Below, one piece after another: positions 6,754 to 16,008 of a stretch of DNA of 64,000 bases. The stretch is taken from positions 1,054,001-1,118,000 of the forward strand of contig JAHBTQ010000001.1 of the NCBI GenBank assembly GCA_019638495.1, written 5' to 3'. The DNA is from Taibaiella sp. (GTDB lineage: Bacteria > Bacteroidota > Bacteroidia > Chitinophagales > Chitinophagaceae). The notes below the pieces were generated by a model. That model saw only the letters and a program-made list of their open reading frames with translations, did not search any database and was not told the DNA's origin. A program made the translations under genes and the position numbers. The first letter of the stretch is position 1; each line of letters starts with the position of its first letter.

Positions 6754-7788
6754 ATGAGTGATGTAGCAACGCCGCAGGCCCCGCTTACGGCTAAAGATTT
6801 TGCCACCGACCAGGAGGTGAGGTGGTGCCCCGGTTGTGGCGACTATTCTATTTTGAAACAAGTGCAGACGGTATTGCCGAAAATCGGCATTCCCCGCGAG
6901 CAGATAGTGATCATTTCAGGCATCGGGTGCAGTTCGCGCTTCCCATACTATATGAATACATATGGCATGCACTCCATTCATGGGCGTGCCACGGCCATAG
7001 CGTCGGGCCTGAAGGCTACACGCCCGGAGCTGAGTGTGTGGATAGTGACGGGAGATGGCGATGGGCTGAGCATTGGTGGTAACCACACCATTCACCTGCT
7101 GCGTCGCAACTTTAATGTGAACATTCTACTTTTCAACAACCAGATATACGGACTTACCAAGGGACAATACTCGCCTACATCAGAGGTGCACAAGGTTACC
7201 AAGTCTACCCCGGTGGGTAGCCTGGACCATCCTTTTAACCCGCTGGCGCTGGCACTGGGTGCCGAGGCTACATTTATAGCCCGCAGCATGGACCGCGACC
7301 CCAAGCATATGCAGCAGATGCTGCTGCGTGCCAATGCGCATCATGGAGCTTCATTCCTGGAGATATACCAGAACTGCAACATCTTCAACGATGGCGCATT
7401 TGAGATCTTTACAGAGAAGGGAAGCAGGGCAGAAGAAACACTGACATTGGAACAGGGAAAACCACTCGTGTACGGTGCCAATAAGAACAAGGGCATAAGG
7501 ATAGACGGATACAAACCCCAACTGGTAGAAATAGGTAGCGAATACAGCGAAAGCGACCTGTGGATACACGACGAGAAGGACTTCTACAAGGCGCAAATGC
7601 TTACCCGCTTCTTCGACGACCCGCACCTGCAGGGGCACTTCCCGCGGCCAATGGGTGTCTTTTACCAGGGCGAACGATCGACCTACGAAGACGACATGAA
7701 GTTGCAGATAGAGGAAGTACTTGCTACACGTGGCAAGGGCAACCTGGACAAGTTGCTGGCCGGCAAAGAAACCTGGACGATAGAGTAG
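6754..7788 (+). CDS. korB: 2-oxoacid:ferredoxin oxidoreductase, beta subunit (KorB-like)
   Basis: The 344-residue protein binds thiamine diphosphate: RWCPGCGDYSILKQ at 23-36 (Cys25, Cys28), the GIGCSSRFPYY block at 56-66, and the TPP motif GDGDGLSIGGNH at 100-111 closed by LLFNNQIYGLTKGQ. It matches the beta chain of 2-oxoglutarate (or related 2-oxoacid) ferredoxin oxidoreductases, which decarboxylate a 2-oxoacid to an acyl-CoA and reduce ferredoxin. In most genomes the alpha/gamma chain is directly upstream; here the upstream gene is an unrelated protein on the other strand and the downstream gene is a flippase, so the partner must be elsewhere. Substrate is unproven. Confidence 0.9.
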   Translation: MSDVATPQAPLTAKDFATDQEVRWCPGCGDYSILKQVQTVLPKIGIPREQIVIISGIGCSSRFPYYMNTYGMHSIHGRATAIASGLKATRPELSVWIVTGDGDGLSIGGNHTIHLLRRNFNVNILLFNNQIYGLTKGQYSPTSEVHKVTKSTPVGSLDHPFNPLALALGAEATFIARSMDRDPKHMQQMLLRANAHHGASFLEIYQNCNIFNDGAFEIFTEKGSRAEETLTLEQGKPLVYGANKNKGIRIDGYKPQLVEIGSEYSESDLWIHDEKDFYKAQMLTRFFDDPHLQGHFPRPMGVFYQGERSTYEDDMKLQIEEVLATRGKGNLDKLLAGKETWTIE

Positions 7789-7845
7789 TGGGCAGCGACG
7801 CTGCTTTCAGCAGTTTGCAATTTGCCAACTGTAGATCTGGTTTGT

Positions 7846-7983
7846 GTGGGCGTTGCCGAATTGTCGAATTGCCGAATTGTCAAATTGGAAAGTGGGCATT
7901 GCCGAATTCACTAATTGTCAAATTGCCGAATTGAATAGTGGGCATTGTCGAATTGCCAGATTGTCGAATTGTCAAATTGAGAA
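7846..7983. repeat. three tandem 46-bp repeats (minisatellite) abutting the flippase start
   Basis: Units begin with GTGGGCRTTGYCGAATT at 7846, 7892 and 7938, an exact 46-bp period, and each is internally made of AATTGYC(G/A)AATTG sub-units. The array ends three bases before the TTG start at 7987. Units 1 and 3 share the ending GAATTGTCAAATTG. The array occupies nearly the whole intergenic gap and so must contain or displace the gene's promoter. Confidence 0.85.
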
Positions 7984-7986
7984 AGA

Positions 7987-9504
7987 TTGGCATCGCTAAA
8001 ACAACTTGCGGGACAAACGGTGTGGTATGGGCTTAGCAACATAGCTGCTAAGTTTCTGAACCAGTTGCTCACGCCCATCATCACCTACATACTCAACAAT
8101 CCTGCGGGAATGGTGGACTATGGTAACATGTCCATGATTTATTCCGGCATCTCGCTGCTCAACATTATTTACACTTACGGGTTAGAGACCGCCTACTTCC
8201 GCTTTTCAGCTACCGGCGAGGACAAGAAAAAGCTCTTTCACACCAGCTTCTCTTCATTGCTCATCAGCTCGCTGCTGCTCAGTGTTCTTATCATCCTGCT
8301 TCGCCAGCCCATAGCCAACTTTATAGGTATAGACAACCACCCTGAGTATATAGTGTGGTGTGTGCTCATCATCTCTATAGATACGCTTGCAGCAATTCCA
8401 TTCGCCATGCTGCGGCAGGAAGGCAGGCCACGGAAGTATGCCTTCGTAAGGGTGGCGGGCATCTTCGTAAACATCGTCCTCACCATTTTCCTGATAGCAT
8501 GGTGCCCACGTTATGTGGCCGGGCATGGCGACAGTGAGTTAGCAAAATGGTATGGCCAATATACCGCTACGGGCTTCCTCTTGCTGGCCAACCTGGGGCA
8601 GGCCATCGTTACCTTCCTGCTGCTGGTCGGTGAGTGGCGCACTTATCGCATGACGCTGGATAGTGCGCTGTGGAAGAAGATAACAAGCTATAGCTGGCCT
8701 ATGCTGATAGTAGGTATGGGAGGCATGGTAAACGAAACACTGGACAGGATAATGCTACCCAAGCTTTTGCCGGTGGGCGAGGAGCTGGCCAAGCAGGAAC
8801 TGGCGATATACAATGCCAACTATAAGATAGCCATATTCATCACGCTGTTTGTACAGGCATTTAAGATGTCGGCAGAGCCGTTTTTCTTTGGGCAGGCCAC
8901 GCAGAAGAATGCGCCGGCCACTTATGCCCGTGTCATGAAGTGGTTCGTGATCACACTTTGTGTGGCGTTCCTATTCACTGCCTTATACCTGGACGTCTGG
9001 AAATATTTTATTGGCCCGGCATACCGGCAGGGGCTTGGCGTAGTGCCCATACTGCTGGCAGCGAACATTGCGCTGGGTGTCTATTACAATTTGTCAGTCT
9101 GGTACAAGATCACTGACCGGATGCGTTGGGGTACCTACATTACCCTGGTGGGCGCCGCTATCACTATTGTGTGCAATGTTGTGTTTATCCCCACGTACGG
9201 TATGTATGCCTGTGCCTGGACCACCTTTGCGGCCTATGTGGTGATGATGGTCTTATCTTACATAGTGGGGCAGCGGTTTTTCCCTGTTCCTTACACAGTT
9301 GGCCGGCTTGGTACCTATCTTTTGCTCATGTTCGGTCTATTCCTGGTGCAGCGCGTGGTGGGGCAGTACACAGAGCAGGTGGCTTACCGTTTGCTTACGG
9401 GCACTGTGCTGATGTTTACCTTTATCGCTGCCATAGTAAGGATGGAGCGTGCAGAACTGAGCGGACTGCCCGTGGTGGGCAGATTCCTGCGAAAGGAGGG
9501 ATAG
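7987..9504 (+). CDS. polysaccharide/lipid-linked sugar flippase (Wzx/MurJ-like, MOP superfamily)
   Basis: The 505-residue protein has about 12-14 hydrophobic helices across its length and the start MASLKQLAGQTVWYGLSNIA typical of Bacteroidota O-antigen/capsule flippases of the polysaccharide transport family. Internal signatures include YGNMSMIYSGISLLNIIYTYGLETAYFRF and EPFFFGQA. It should flip lipid-linked oligosaccharide across the inner membrane. The likely start is TTG at 7987, because family similarity begins there and no ATG fits. No glycosyltransferase or polymerase genes adjoin it, so it is not inside a classical O-antigen locus. The 46-bp array directly upstream may affect its expression. 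Confidence 0.85.
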   Translation: MASLKQLAGQTVWYGLSNIAAKFLNQLLTPIITYILNNPAGMVDYGNMSMIYSGISLLNIIYTYGLETAYFRFSATGEDKKKLFHTSFSSLLISSLLLSVLIILLRQPIANFIGIDNHPEYIVWCVLIISIDTLAAIPFAMLRQEGRPRKYAFVRVAGIFVNIVLTIFLIAWCPRYVAGHGDSELAKWYGQYTATGFLLLANLGQAIVTFLLLVGEWRTYRMTLDSALWKKITSYSWPMLIVGMGGMVNETLDRIMLPKLLPVGEELAKQELAIYNANYKIAIFITLFVQAFKMSAEPFFFGQATQKNAPATYARVMKWFVITLCVAFLFTALYLDVWKYFIGPAYRQGLGVVPILLAANIALGVYYNLSVWYKITDRMRWGTYITLVGAAITIVCNVVFIPTYGMYACAWTTFAAYVVMMVLSYIVGQRFFPVPYTVGRLGTYLLLMFGLFLVQRVVGQYTEQVAYRLLTGTVLMFTFIAAIVRMERAELSGLPVVGRFLRKEG

Positions 9505-9523
9505 AAAGCATTACAACTCTTTG

Positions 9524-9531
9524 TACATTTG
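9524..9531 (+). promoter_or_regulatory. -7 box (TACATTTG) before the T9SS cargo gene
   Basis: TACATTTG matches TAnnTTTG and ends 17 bases before the ATG at 9549, giving a leader of roughly 12 bases. No convincing -33 element. Confidence 0.4.
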
Positions 9532-9548
9532 CAAAAATCCTATTTGGT

Positions 9549-10628
9549 ATGCGTCGGCTCATATGCACAATTGGTTTGCTATCATGGCTCTGCACCGCCC
9601 ATGCGCAGATATCTATTACTGCGGCTGATATGCCTGTGCCTGGCGACTCCCTTAGGTACAGCAATATGAATGTGTTCAGCGCACTGTCGCTGGTAGGTGA
9701 TGGTGGTGAGAACATGACCTGGAATTATGATCTCTCACCGGTTTCGCAGGGAATGGATACCTACAAGCGGCCGTCGCAGGTGAGCCCGTTCCTGGCTTTG
9801 AGCCTTGGCAATGTAAATTGTTATGGCTATAAGGTGGCCGACAGTATTCCGGGATTGGGTCTGTTGCTTTCAGGCCTAACCATCAGTGATCTCTATACCT
9901 TCTATAATAAAGAGAACATACCGTCCTGCTTTGCGGCCGAGGCGTTTTCTGCCGCAATTGCCGGTTTTCCTGTTGGTGCCGCCTATACTGAGCCCGACGT
10001 GCTGTATATGTTCCCGCTTACATATGGCAGGGAAGACAGCACCGGCTTTGAGCTGAATATGGGTGCGGCAAGCTTTGGCTCTATCATGCAAAAAGGCTAC
10101 CGCAAAACAAGGGTTGACGGATGGGGTACTATTACAACACCTTACTTCACCACGCCCACACCGTGCATTCGTGTGCGGTCAGAGATCGTAGAGATAGATT
10201 CTGTAGTGCTGGACAGCATGGCATTTGGTATACCACGTACCACGGTGGAATATAAGTGGCTGGTGAATGGTGAGCACTATCCTGCGCTGTTTATATCTAC
10301 ATTATCGATAGCTGGTTTTGAGGTGCCCTTGACCGCGCGCTTCCGTGATAAATACAGGCCTGAGCTGAATACACGTGTCAGGAATATTACTGTTGATAAG
10401 CAGGATGTCTTCGCTTACCCCAATCCTGCCAGTGAAGGCTGGGTGCGGTTTGAGCTGCCGGATGCCTGGACCACCAATTATTATATCGAGATGTTTGATG
10501 CCCAGGGCAAATCAGTGATGAGCGCACAGAACAAACGCCAATTTGACGTGAGCATGTTGCCTACCGGTAACTACCTTGTACGAATCACATCAGGGGACGC
10601 AACTGCATACGTGAAGCTACTGCGGTAG
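9549..10628 (+). CDS. secreted protein with T9SS type A sorting domain
   Basis: From ATG at 9549 the product is 359 residues: signal peptide (MRRLICTIGLLSWLCTAHAQ), a central domain of about 250 residues without recognisable motifs (ITAADMPVPGDSLRYSN at its start), and a C-terminal T9SS domain of about 75 residues with FAYPNPASEGWVRFELP, an IEMFDAQGKSVMS strand pair and the ending LPTGNYLVRI..AYVKLLR. That tail directs export through the type IX system and anchoring or release at the surface. The open frame extends upstream to 9126 inside the flippase gene, but that part is a shadow; the signal peptide fixes the start. The 3' end converges on the next gene with a 6-bp gap. Confidence 0.85.
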   Translation: MRRLICTIGLLSWLCTAHAQISITAADMPVPGDSLRYSNMNVFSALSLVGDGGENMTWNYDLSPVSQGMDTYKRPSQVSPFLALSLGNVNCYGYKVADSIPGLGLLLSGLTISDLYTFYNKENIPSCFAAEAFSAAIAGFPVGAAYTEPDVLYMFPLTYGREDSTGFELNMGAASFGSIMQKGYRKTRVDGWGTITTPYFTTPTPCIRVRSEIVEIDSVVLDSMAFGIPRTTVEYKWLVNGEHYPALFISTLSIAGFEVPLTARFRDKYRPELNTRVRNITVDKQDVFAYPNPASEGWVRFELPDAWTTNYYIEMFDAQGKSVMSAQNKRQFDVSMLPTGNYLVRITSGDATAYVKLLR

Positions 10629-10634
10629 AGAGGC

Positions 10635-11288
10635 TCACTTATTCTGCCCCTTGTCTTCCCGTTCTATCTCGTTTGACATACGTACGACTTCGCGTATAAA
10701 AAGATCCAGTTCTATGGTGACTGTTTTTACGCCTTCCATTATCTCTCGGTTCACCGGATCACCAAGGTTATCGTAATTGAAGAATTGCTCAAGACCCAGA
10801 ATGGTGGCAACCGGGCCGCGAATTTTGTGCGATTCGATAAAGGCAATTTCGCGTAGCGTGGAGTTTTGCTTCTCTATTCTGAAGAGGTGCCTTCGCTGCT
10901 CTGTGATATCGCGCGCCGTGCAGCCCACAGCTATCACAGTGCCGGCCACATCGAATATAGGTCTGAAACTGACGCTCGTGTAGTGTGTGGCGCCCTTTAT
11001 CAGCATATCCTCTACCGATTTAAAGTCCTTGCCATCAAATGCCAGTTTGTAGCATACCTCAAATTTGTCGGCATAAATTTTGTGTTCACCTTCCAGAAGC
11101 ACATGGTCCCCTTTACTTATTTTCCGGCCGGTGAAGTGCTCGCACCAATGGGTGAAGGCAGTATTACATTCCAGTATCTTATGGTCCGGACCGACAATCC
11201 ACATGGGATCCTCCATGCACTCTACTAACAAGCGCAGGTACTGCTCATCTCTCAGTATGCCGGTGAGACCGGCGTCTTCTGCGTTCAT
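10635..11288 (-). CDS. PAS domain protein with DHp-like segment but no ATPase domain
   Basis: From ATG at 11288 the product is 217 residues; 25 extra codons upstream are open but look non-coding. A PAS domain covers about 15-130 (LLVECMEDPMWIVGPDHKIL, CTARDITEQRR exit). A DHp-like two-helix segment follows, with ESHKIRGPVATILGL placing a candidate phospho-accepting histidine at 154. The protein ends about 60 residues later, with no HATPase N, G1 or G2 boxes. Similar PAS-plus-H-box proteins are known in Bacteroidota. It may be phosphorylated in trans, act as a phosphotransferase, or have lost kinase activity. No receiver gene adjoins it. Confidence 0.8.
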   Translation of the reverse strand: MNAEDAGLTGILRDEQYLRLLVECMEDPMWIVGPDHKILECNTAFTHWCEHFTGRKISKGDHVLLEGEHKIYADKFEVCYKLAFDGKDFKSVEDMLIKGATHYTSVSFRPIFDVAGTVIAVGCTARDITEQRRHLFRIEKQNSTLREIAFIESHKIRGPVATILGLEQFFNYDNLGDPVNREIMEGVKTVTIELDLFIREVVRMSNEIEREDKGQNK

Positions 11289-11372
11289 TTCCGTATGATG
11301 ACTGGGGCGTTTATGTGAAGATACGTAAAAGTACAATCTGTTGCGCGCAGCATAAGTTCGCAAATTCGCATG

Positions 11373-11402
11373 AAAAAAGCGGCAACACGTAAGTGTTGCC
11401 GC
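11373..11402 (-). terminator. rho-independent terminator of the nuclease-like gene
   Basis: Read on the minus strand, GCGGCAACAC-TTAC-GTGTTGCCGC forms a perfect 10-bp stem followed by TTTTTT. It lies 20 bp after the stop of the nuclease-like gene. Confidence 0.9.
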
Positions 11403-11422
11403 TCATGAAAAGTAGTATAAGT

Positions 11423-12139
11423 TTAGTTGTTTGGCGTAGCCGTAACGTAGCTTGCCTGGATGATACCGTTTACAAAACGAACACCTGCCAGCGACTCGAT
11501 GGTGTTGATATCTACCTTGTGGTTAGCAAGGTTGTCGCGGTCGTTATAAGGCTCTACGTTGTGGAACTGGTAGCAAAGGTATTCGTCTGTGCTAGGGATG
11601 TAGATCACCTTCCAGCACCATTCAGGAACGATCACATTGTTGTTATGACCAATAACCCAGTTGCGGCCCACTGTACCGGCAAACACCTTTACCTTCTTGT
11701 ATTTCTTAGCCTTCAGCATTTCCTTTTCGTGCAGTTTTTCCCACAGGCTTTTGTGCAGGTTGCGCGGCATAGGCATAATGTTAGTGAAGTAGTAGCTTTC
11801 GGTATAAGCGTCTTTGTCACAATTGTTTTCGTTTGGAGCCATCATGTGGGCTTCTTCGAAAAGAGTGCTCCTGTAGTCGTCTACCAGGTCTGAAACGTCT
11901 GTGAGTTGTGGGTCAGCAGCAAGCTTCACATTCTGGTCGCCCTTCAGCTTGGAGCAATTGAACATGTCGGGTGTAAGTGAATAAATTACAAGTACAGGTA
12001 AGTGCTGGGACTTGGAGAAGTAAGAGGTATAATTGAGATTCCTTACCTTAACGATATCCTGTCCGTAGCTGTTGATGCCGAGCGCAAATACCAGTGCCGC
12101 AACCATAATTGAGGCGCGACTTAATATTGTTTTTTGCAT
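11423..12139 (-). CDS. secreted DNA/RNA non-specific endonuclease-like protein
   Basis: The 238-residue protein has a signal peptide (about 1-26, ending NSYGQ) and then the fold pattern of the beta-beta-alpha-metal Endonuclease_NS family: HLPVLVIYSLTPDMF, the segment FEEAHMMAPNEN around His98, YYFTNIMPMP with Asn120, LHKSLWEKLHEKE, then VKVFAGTVG and VPEWCWKVIY. In active members the first motif is DRGHxxP; here Asp-Arg-Gly is replaced by Glu-Glu-Ala while the His and the metal-binding Asn remain. The protein may be a weakened or altered nuclease, or a non-catalytic homologue. It is monocistronic with a strong terminator. Confidence 0.75.
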   Translation of the reverse strand: MQKTILSRASIMVAALVFALGINSYGQDIVKVRNLNYTSYFSKSQHLPVLVIYSLTPDMFNCSKLKGDQNVKLAADPQLTDVSDLVDDYRSTLFEEAHMMAPNENNCDKDAYTESYYFTNIMPMPRNLHKSLWEKLHEKEMLKAKKYKKVKVFAGTVGRNWVIGHNNNVIVPEWCWKVIYIPSTDEYLCYQFHNVEPYNDRDNLANHKVDINTIESLAGVRFVNGIIQASYVTATPNN

Positions 12140-12276
12140 ATATGCCTTTTATTCAGGTTAGCAAATGTAACGAGAAATAGATTGTTCAGCGATAAAAATA
12201 GGACTTTCACCGCATTTTTAATAATTAATACCTATCTTTTTCAAACAGCAGCTTTTTCAATGGTTTTGACCGGGGC

Positions 12277-15200
12277 TCAACTTTCGTTTTCGTCGTTTTT
12301 GAGGACGGGCAATGTTACGTAAAAGGTAGTGCCCATTCCGGGCGTAGTATCGAACCGGATATCACCTTTCCAGAATTCAATGATCTTTTTGGTCATAGCA
12401 AGGCCCAGGCCCGTGCCGGAACTCTTTGTTGTGAAATAGGGCTGGAAGATCCGCTGCGCCACATCTTCCGGTATTCCCGACCCGTTGTCGGCGATAGCAA
12501 TGGTTGCGATGCCGTCTGCTGATGTAAGAGACACCATTATTTTCCCTTCGCGGTCTTCGGGTATTGCCTGTTTTGCATTTTCCAGCAGGTTTGTGAGCAT
12601 GCGCAGTAGCTGGCTATGGTCTGAGAAGACAAAAATATCTTCTTCTGGCAGGCTAACTGACAAGGTGAAGCCTTGTTCGTTGCGGTATAGCCCTGTGGCA
12701 AGTTTGAGCAGTTCTTTCAGGTTCAGGTCTTCCGGCCTGGCCTCCGGCATTTTCGCAAAATTGGAAAACTCTGAAGCTATATAGGATAGATTGTCTATCT
12801 GCTCAACTATAGAACGGGACACCCTGAGCGATAGCTCCTTGATATTAGGCGCGTCGCCTTTTATTGCTTGCTCCAGGTACTGGATGTTCAGTTTCATTGG
12901 GGTGAGCGGGTTCTTGATCTCGTGCGCTACCTGGCGGGCCATTTCACGCCATGCGGTTTCTCGTTCGCTCTGGGCCAGCAGGGCAGCATTCTCTTCTACC
13001 TTGTTCACCATCTTGTTGTACTCAGTTACCAGTTGGCCTATCTCATCATTGTATGGCCAGGAGATGCGTTCGTTCTTCTGCAGGTTTAGCTGGCCAAATT
13101 GTCGAATGATCACATTGAAAGAACCGGTGACCCAGCGCGTAATATATACTGTGATGAGGCTGGAGATGAGGAAGATGAAAGCATAAACGTTGATGAGCGT
13201 AACAACGATATTGGAAACCTGGTATTTAATATCCTTTTCTGATGAGAAGAAGGGAACATTAAGATAGCCGAGCGCCACGCCTTTCTCATCGCGCAGGGGC
13301 TGGTAGGCCGCGAGGTAGGCAAGCCCAGCTACCTTCTCATTTTGTATGACGATTGAGTGTCCCTCGGCGTCTAACTGGTGAAAGGCATCGGGTCGCATCA
13401 CCCGGGCTATCAGACCTTTCCGGTATATCTCGTCCTGCGACGATGCGAACAGGTAGCCGTTGTTGTCATATAGGTTAATGTCTATCTTCTGATTAGTGGC
13501 CAGCGATGACAGGAACTTGAGGAATCCCGGAGACTGGGTTACAGAATCGAATCGGGTGTCGCTGTCATAGGCATGTGCCCCGTTGAGGTAGTCTTGTACA
13601 GACTGGCGTGCCGTGAGCATAGAGCTTTGAAGGTTGGCAGAGCCGGCCGCGCGATACCGGCTGGTAAAGAACCAAACAGTGACGATGCCGATAAAAACGA
13701 ACGACACGAAAACGATGGACAGCATGGCATATTGTATACGCTTGCGTAGCGTGAGGCGCACATATTTCTCCAAGGCTGCCCGGCCGGTGAAGTAGGACAG
13801 ATATACCTGGTAAAGTAGTATTACAAGTGCCAGCATAACCTGGATGCTGAAAAGGTAGGAGAATAGCGTAATGGCCTCCAGGAATGTGTTGTGATCGTGA
13901 ACTACCACTATGGTCCTGCGGTCAGACATTTTGTAGTGCAACTCAGATACACCATTTACATTGTAGAACTTCAGATCCTGGTCTTTGAGCGTGTCATTCT
14001 TAAGGATGGTAGGGAAGGGGTAGTCCTTCGCCTGGTTGGCAAGCCGATCGTTGAGGTAGACGGCATAGGAATATTCGTTTTCCTGCGGATTGGCCTTATT
14101 AGCCGAGGGGAGCAACAACTCGGGGTATACCGTTTCCGCAGCTTGCTTTTTGGGCTGCAGGTCTATCAGCACATACCCCAGCTTGTTGTTGATTGTATCG
14201 TTATAAACAGGGATATACGAGAGATAGGAATTTTTATCCGGCATAGCCTCCCTGTAAAATAGATAAGGAGAGGATGTGGGAGTGGCTTCGTTCTTCTGGT
14301 AAATGAGAGAAAAGTAGTCTAGTGAATCATTGTTGTAAAGCGGGTTGCCTTCTTTGTCAAAGAGATAAAGCTGAGCGTCATACTTGCCGGAAGAAGCGGC
14401 GAGGTAGGCCGTATCCATCCGCGTATCGATGATGCGACGCACCAGCGGTGAAGGGGCATAAAAGAAACTCTTAAGTAGTGAATCGCGCTCAAGGGAAACG
14501 GCGGTTTTGTCGAATGTGTACTCAAGCAGATTGTCGCGCTGTGGTGCCAGGCGCTGCTCCACAAAAGCCTTTCGCGCTTCCTTCTCCTTATTCTCTCCGA
14601 AGTAAAGAAGCACGCCTGTACAGAATGAACAAATGAACAAAGCCCAGAAGATCATCTGAGGCTCAAACAAATCCGACACAATTGCCAGGCGAGGCCAGTC
14701 GAGCAACACAAGGAAAAGTAATAGCCAGCCGAGTAGCGACCAATAAAAAGGGTCTGCCAGGTTGCCCGCCATTGCCAGCATAGCAATGCCCGTGAAACAG
14801 ACCAGTCCATATTTGTACCACTTTTGTGGCACTAACTGCGCCAGCTGAAAATTGAACAGGTAAATGATAACGCAGGAGATGCCGGTGATAGCGCAAATGA
14901 CCAGCAGGCCGAAAATGGTGTAAACGTCAACCGAATAAAACCTACTTACATCAAAGGAGATGCTTGAGTCTAGTACCAGGCTGCGTACCACAACAATGTA
15001 TAGCTGCAGGTAAACGATCATCAATACCACCAGGATCAGTGGTATGATCTTGCTCCATGGCTTGCCTTTGAGCCGCTCGAAATAGGTGCGATACCGGGTA
15101 TGGCGCGTGGTAAAAATGACGAGCCAGAGCACGCATAGCATATTAATGAACAGATCGCCAAAAGAAGAAAGGTAGACGCTGGACGCGTAAAGCCGCGGCG

Positions 15201-16008
15201 AAAAGAACATGAGCGCACCAAGATTGAACGGGACGCCGTAGATGAGCAGGTAAACCCGCAGTGCTATTATCACTGCAAGCGTAACCAGGAAGCCGGTGAG
15301 CGAAGACCTGTTGCGGGTAAGGTAAATGATCATAAGCTGCACCCATGAAATGGTGGCCAGCACCGCGGCCAGCAGCATGATAATGAACCAGGTATCGGGC
15401 ACCCACTTTTGTATGTCCTGTAAGTTGAAGAGCAGATGAAATACTACTTTTCCGTTGCTCATGGCAATAGGGAAAGTGCCAATGGCGACCTCTCCAGGTT
15501 TCACGATCCGGGTATTTACCGGTATTGCAGCAGAAGCCACAAAATGAGAAGAGAGATAGTCGTTTTCGACAGGATAAGTAGCCAGGACGGGAAACAAAGC
15601 CACCAGCGTATCTCCATTCACGGCCACATCTCGCCTGACGTATAGCCCCCTTTCGCTGAGAAGCAGTGATGGCCAGCGGGAGTTGCTGTCGTGCAGCGGG
15701 GCAATGATGCTGTTACTGTTCCAGAACGTGAGCCGCCCTGCATGATAGGCATACAGACCGAATGGTAAGGACTGCGCGAGGTCTACATCCTGCTCGGTAG
15801 CAGAGTCTGCAAGGATGCGGGATACAAAAGCATGGTCAGTAAGCAACTTCTCAAAAGAAGCCTCCCGGCGCTGCAGATCGTCGCTTACGGTGCCGGCCAT
15901 ACGCTCCGGCTGAGTCTCCAGCCTGTGCATGTGGTAATAGTAGCCAACTGCGCTCCAAAGGAACACACACAGCAGTAGCCAGCCCCAGTATGGATAGCGC
16001 CTGAACAT
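12277..16008 (-). CDS. large multi-membrane-domain sensor histidine kinase
   Basis: The 1243-residue protein has a membrane helix at about 8-25, a sensor region to 204, a block of about eight helices between 205 and 470, a second extracytoplasmic region to about 710, helices near 713-737 and 758-782, a third sensor region, and a last helix at about 932-957 followed by HAMP (958-1010). The kinase core has the H-box AHEIKNPLTPMKL with His1029, N-box NLLENAKQ around 1140-1147, G1 DNGSG at 1174-1178 and G2 GTGLGL at 1198-1203. The H-box is of the NtrB/NtrY type. It starts directly after the mazG stop (TAAATG), so the two share an operon. No response regulator gene is adjacent. Confidence 0.9.
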   Translation of the reverse strand: MFRRYPYWGWLLLCVFLWSAVGYYYHMHRLETQPERMAGTVSDDLQRREASFEKLLTDHAFVSRILADSATEQDVDLAQSLPFGLYAYHAGRLTFWNSNSIIAPLHDSNSRWPSLLLSERGLYVRRDVAVNGDTLVALFPVLATYPVENDYLSSHFVASAAIPVNTRIVKPGEVAIGTFPIAMSNGKVVFHLLFNLQDIQKWVPDTWFIIMLLAAVLATISWVQLMIIYLTRNRSSLTGFLVTLAVIIALRVYLLIYGVPFNLGALMFFSPRLYASSVYLSSFGDLFINMLCVLWLVIFTTRHTRYRTYFERLKGKPWSKIIPLILVVLMIVYLQLYIVVVRSLVLDSSISFDVSRFYSVDVYTIFGLLVICAITGISCVIIYLFNFQLAQLVPQKWYKYGLVCFTGIAMLAMAGNLADPFYWSLLGWLLLFLVLLDWPRLAIVSDLFEPQMIFWALFICSFCTGVLLYFGENKEKEARKAFVEQRLAPQRDNLLEYTFDKTAVSLERDSLLKSFFYAPSPLVRRIIDTRMDTAYLAASSGKYDAQLYLFDKEGNPLYNNDSLDYFSLIYQKNEATPTSSPYLFYREAMPDKNSYLSYIPVYNDTINNKLGYVLIDLQPKKQAAETVYPELLLPSANKANPQENEYSYAVYLNDRLANQAKDYPFPTILKNDTLKDQDLKFYNVNGVSELHYKMSDRRTIVVVHDHNTFLEAITLFSYLFSIQVMLALVILLYQVYLSYFTGRAALEKYVRLTLRKRIQYAMLSIVFVSFVFIGIVTVWFFTSRYRAAGSANLQSSMLTARQSVQDYLNGAHAYDSDTRFDSVTQSPGFLKFLSSLATNQKIDINLYDNNGYLFASSQDEIYRKGLIARVMRPDAFHQLDAEGHSIVIQNEKVAGLAYLAAYQPLRDEKGVALGYLNVPFFSSEKDIKYQVSNIVVTLINVYAFIFLISSLITVYITRWVTGSFNVIIRQFGQLNLQKNERISWPYNDEIGQLVTEYNKMVNKVEENAALLAQSERETAWREMARQVAHEIKNPLTPMKLNIQYLEQAIKGDAPNIKELSLRVSRSIVEQIDNLSYIASEFSNFAKMPEARPEDLNLKELLKLATGLYRNEQGFTLSVSLPEEDIFVFSDHSQLLRMLTNLLENAKQAIPEDREGKIMVSLTSADGIATIAIADNGSGIPEDVAQRIFQPYFTTKSSGTGLGLAMTKKIIEFWKGDIRFDTTPGMGTTFYVTLPVLKNDENES

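Noticed and set aside
7846..7983. Tandem repeats considered as a CRISPR array
   Set aside because: The units are contiguous and built of internal sub-repeats, with no unique spacers and no cas genes.
9126..9548. N-terminal extension of the T9SS cargo frame
   Set aside because: It overlaps the flippase gene in another frame; the signal peptide at 9549 marks the true start.
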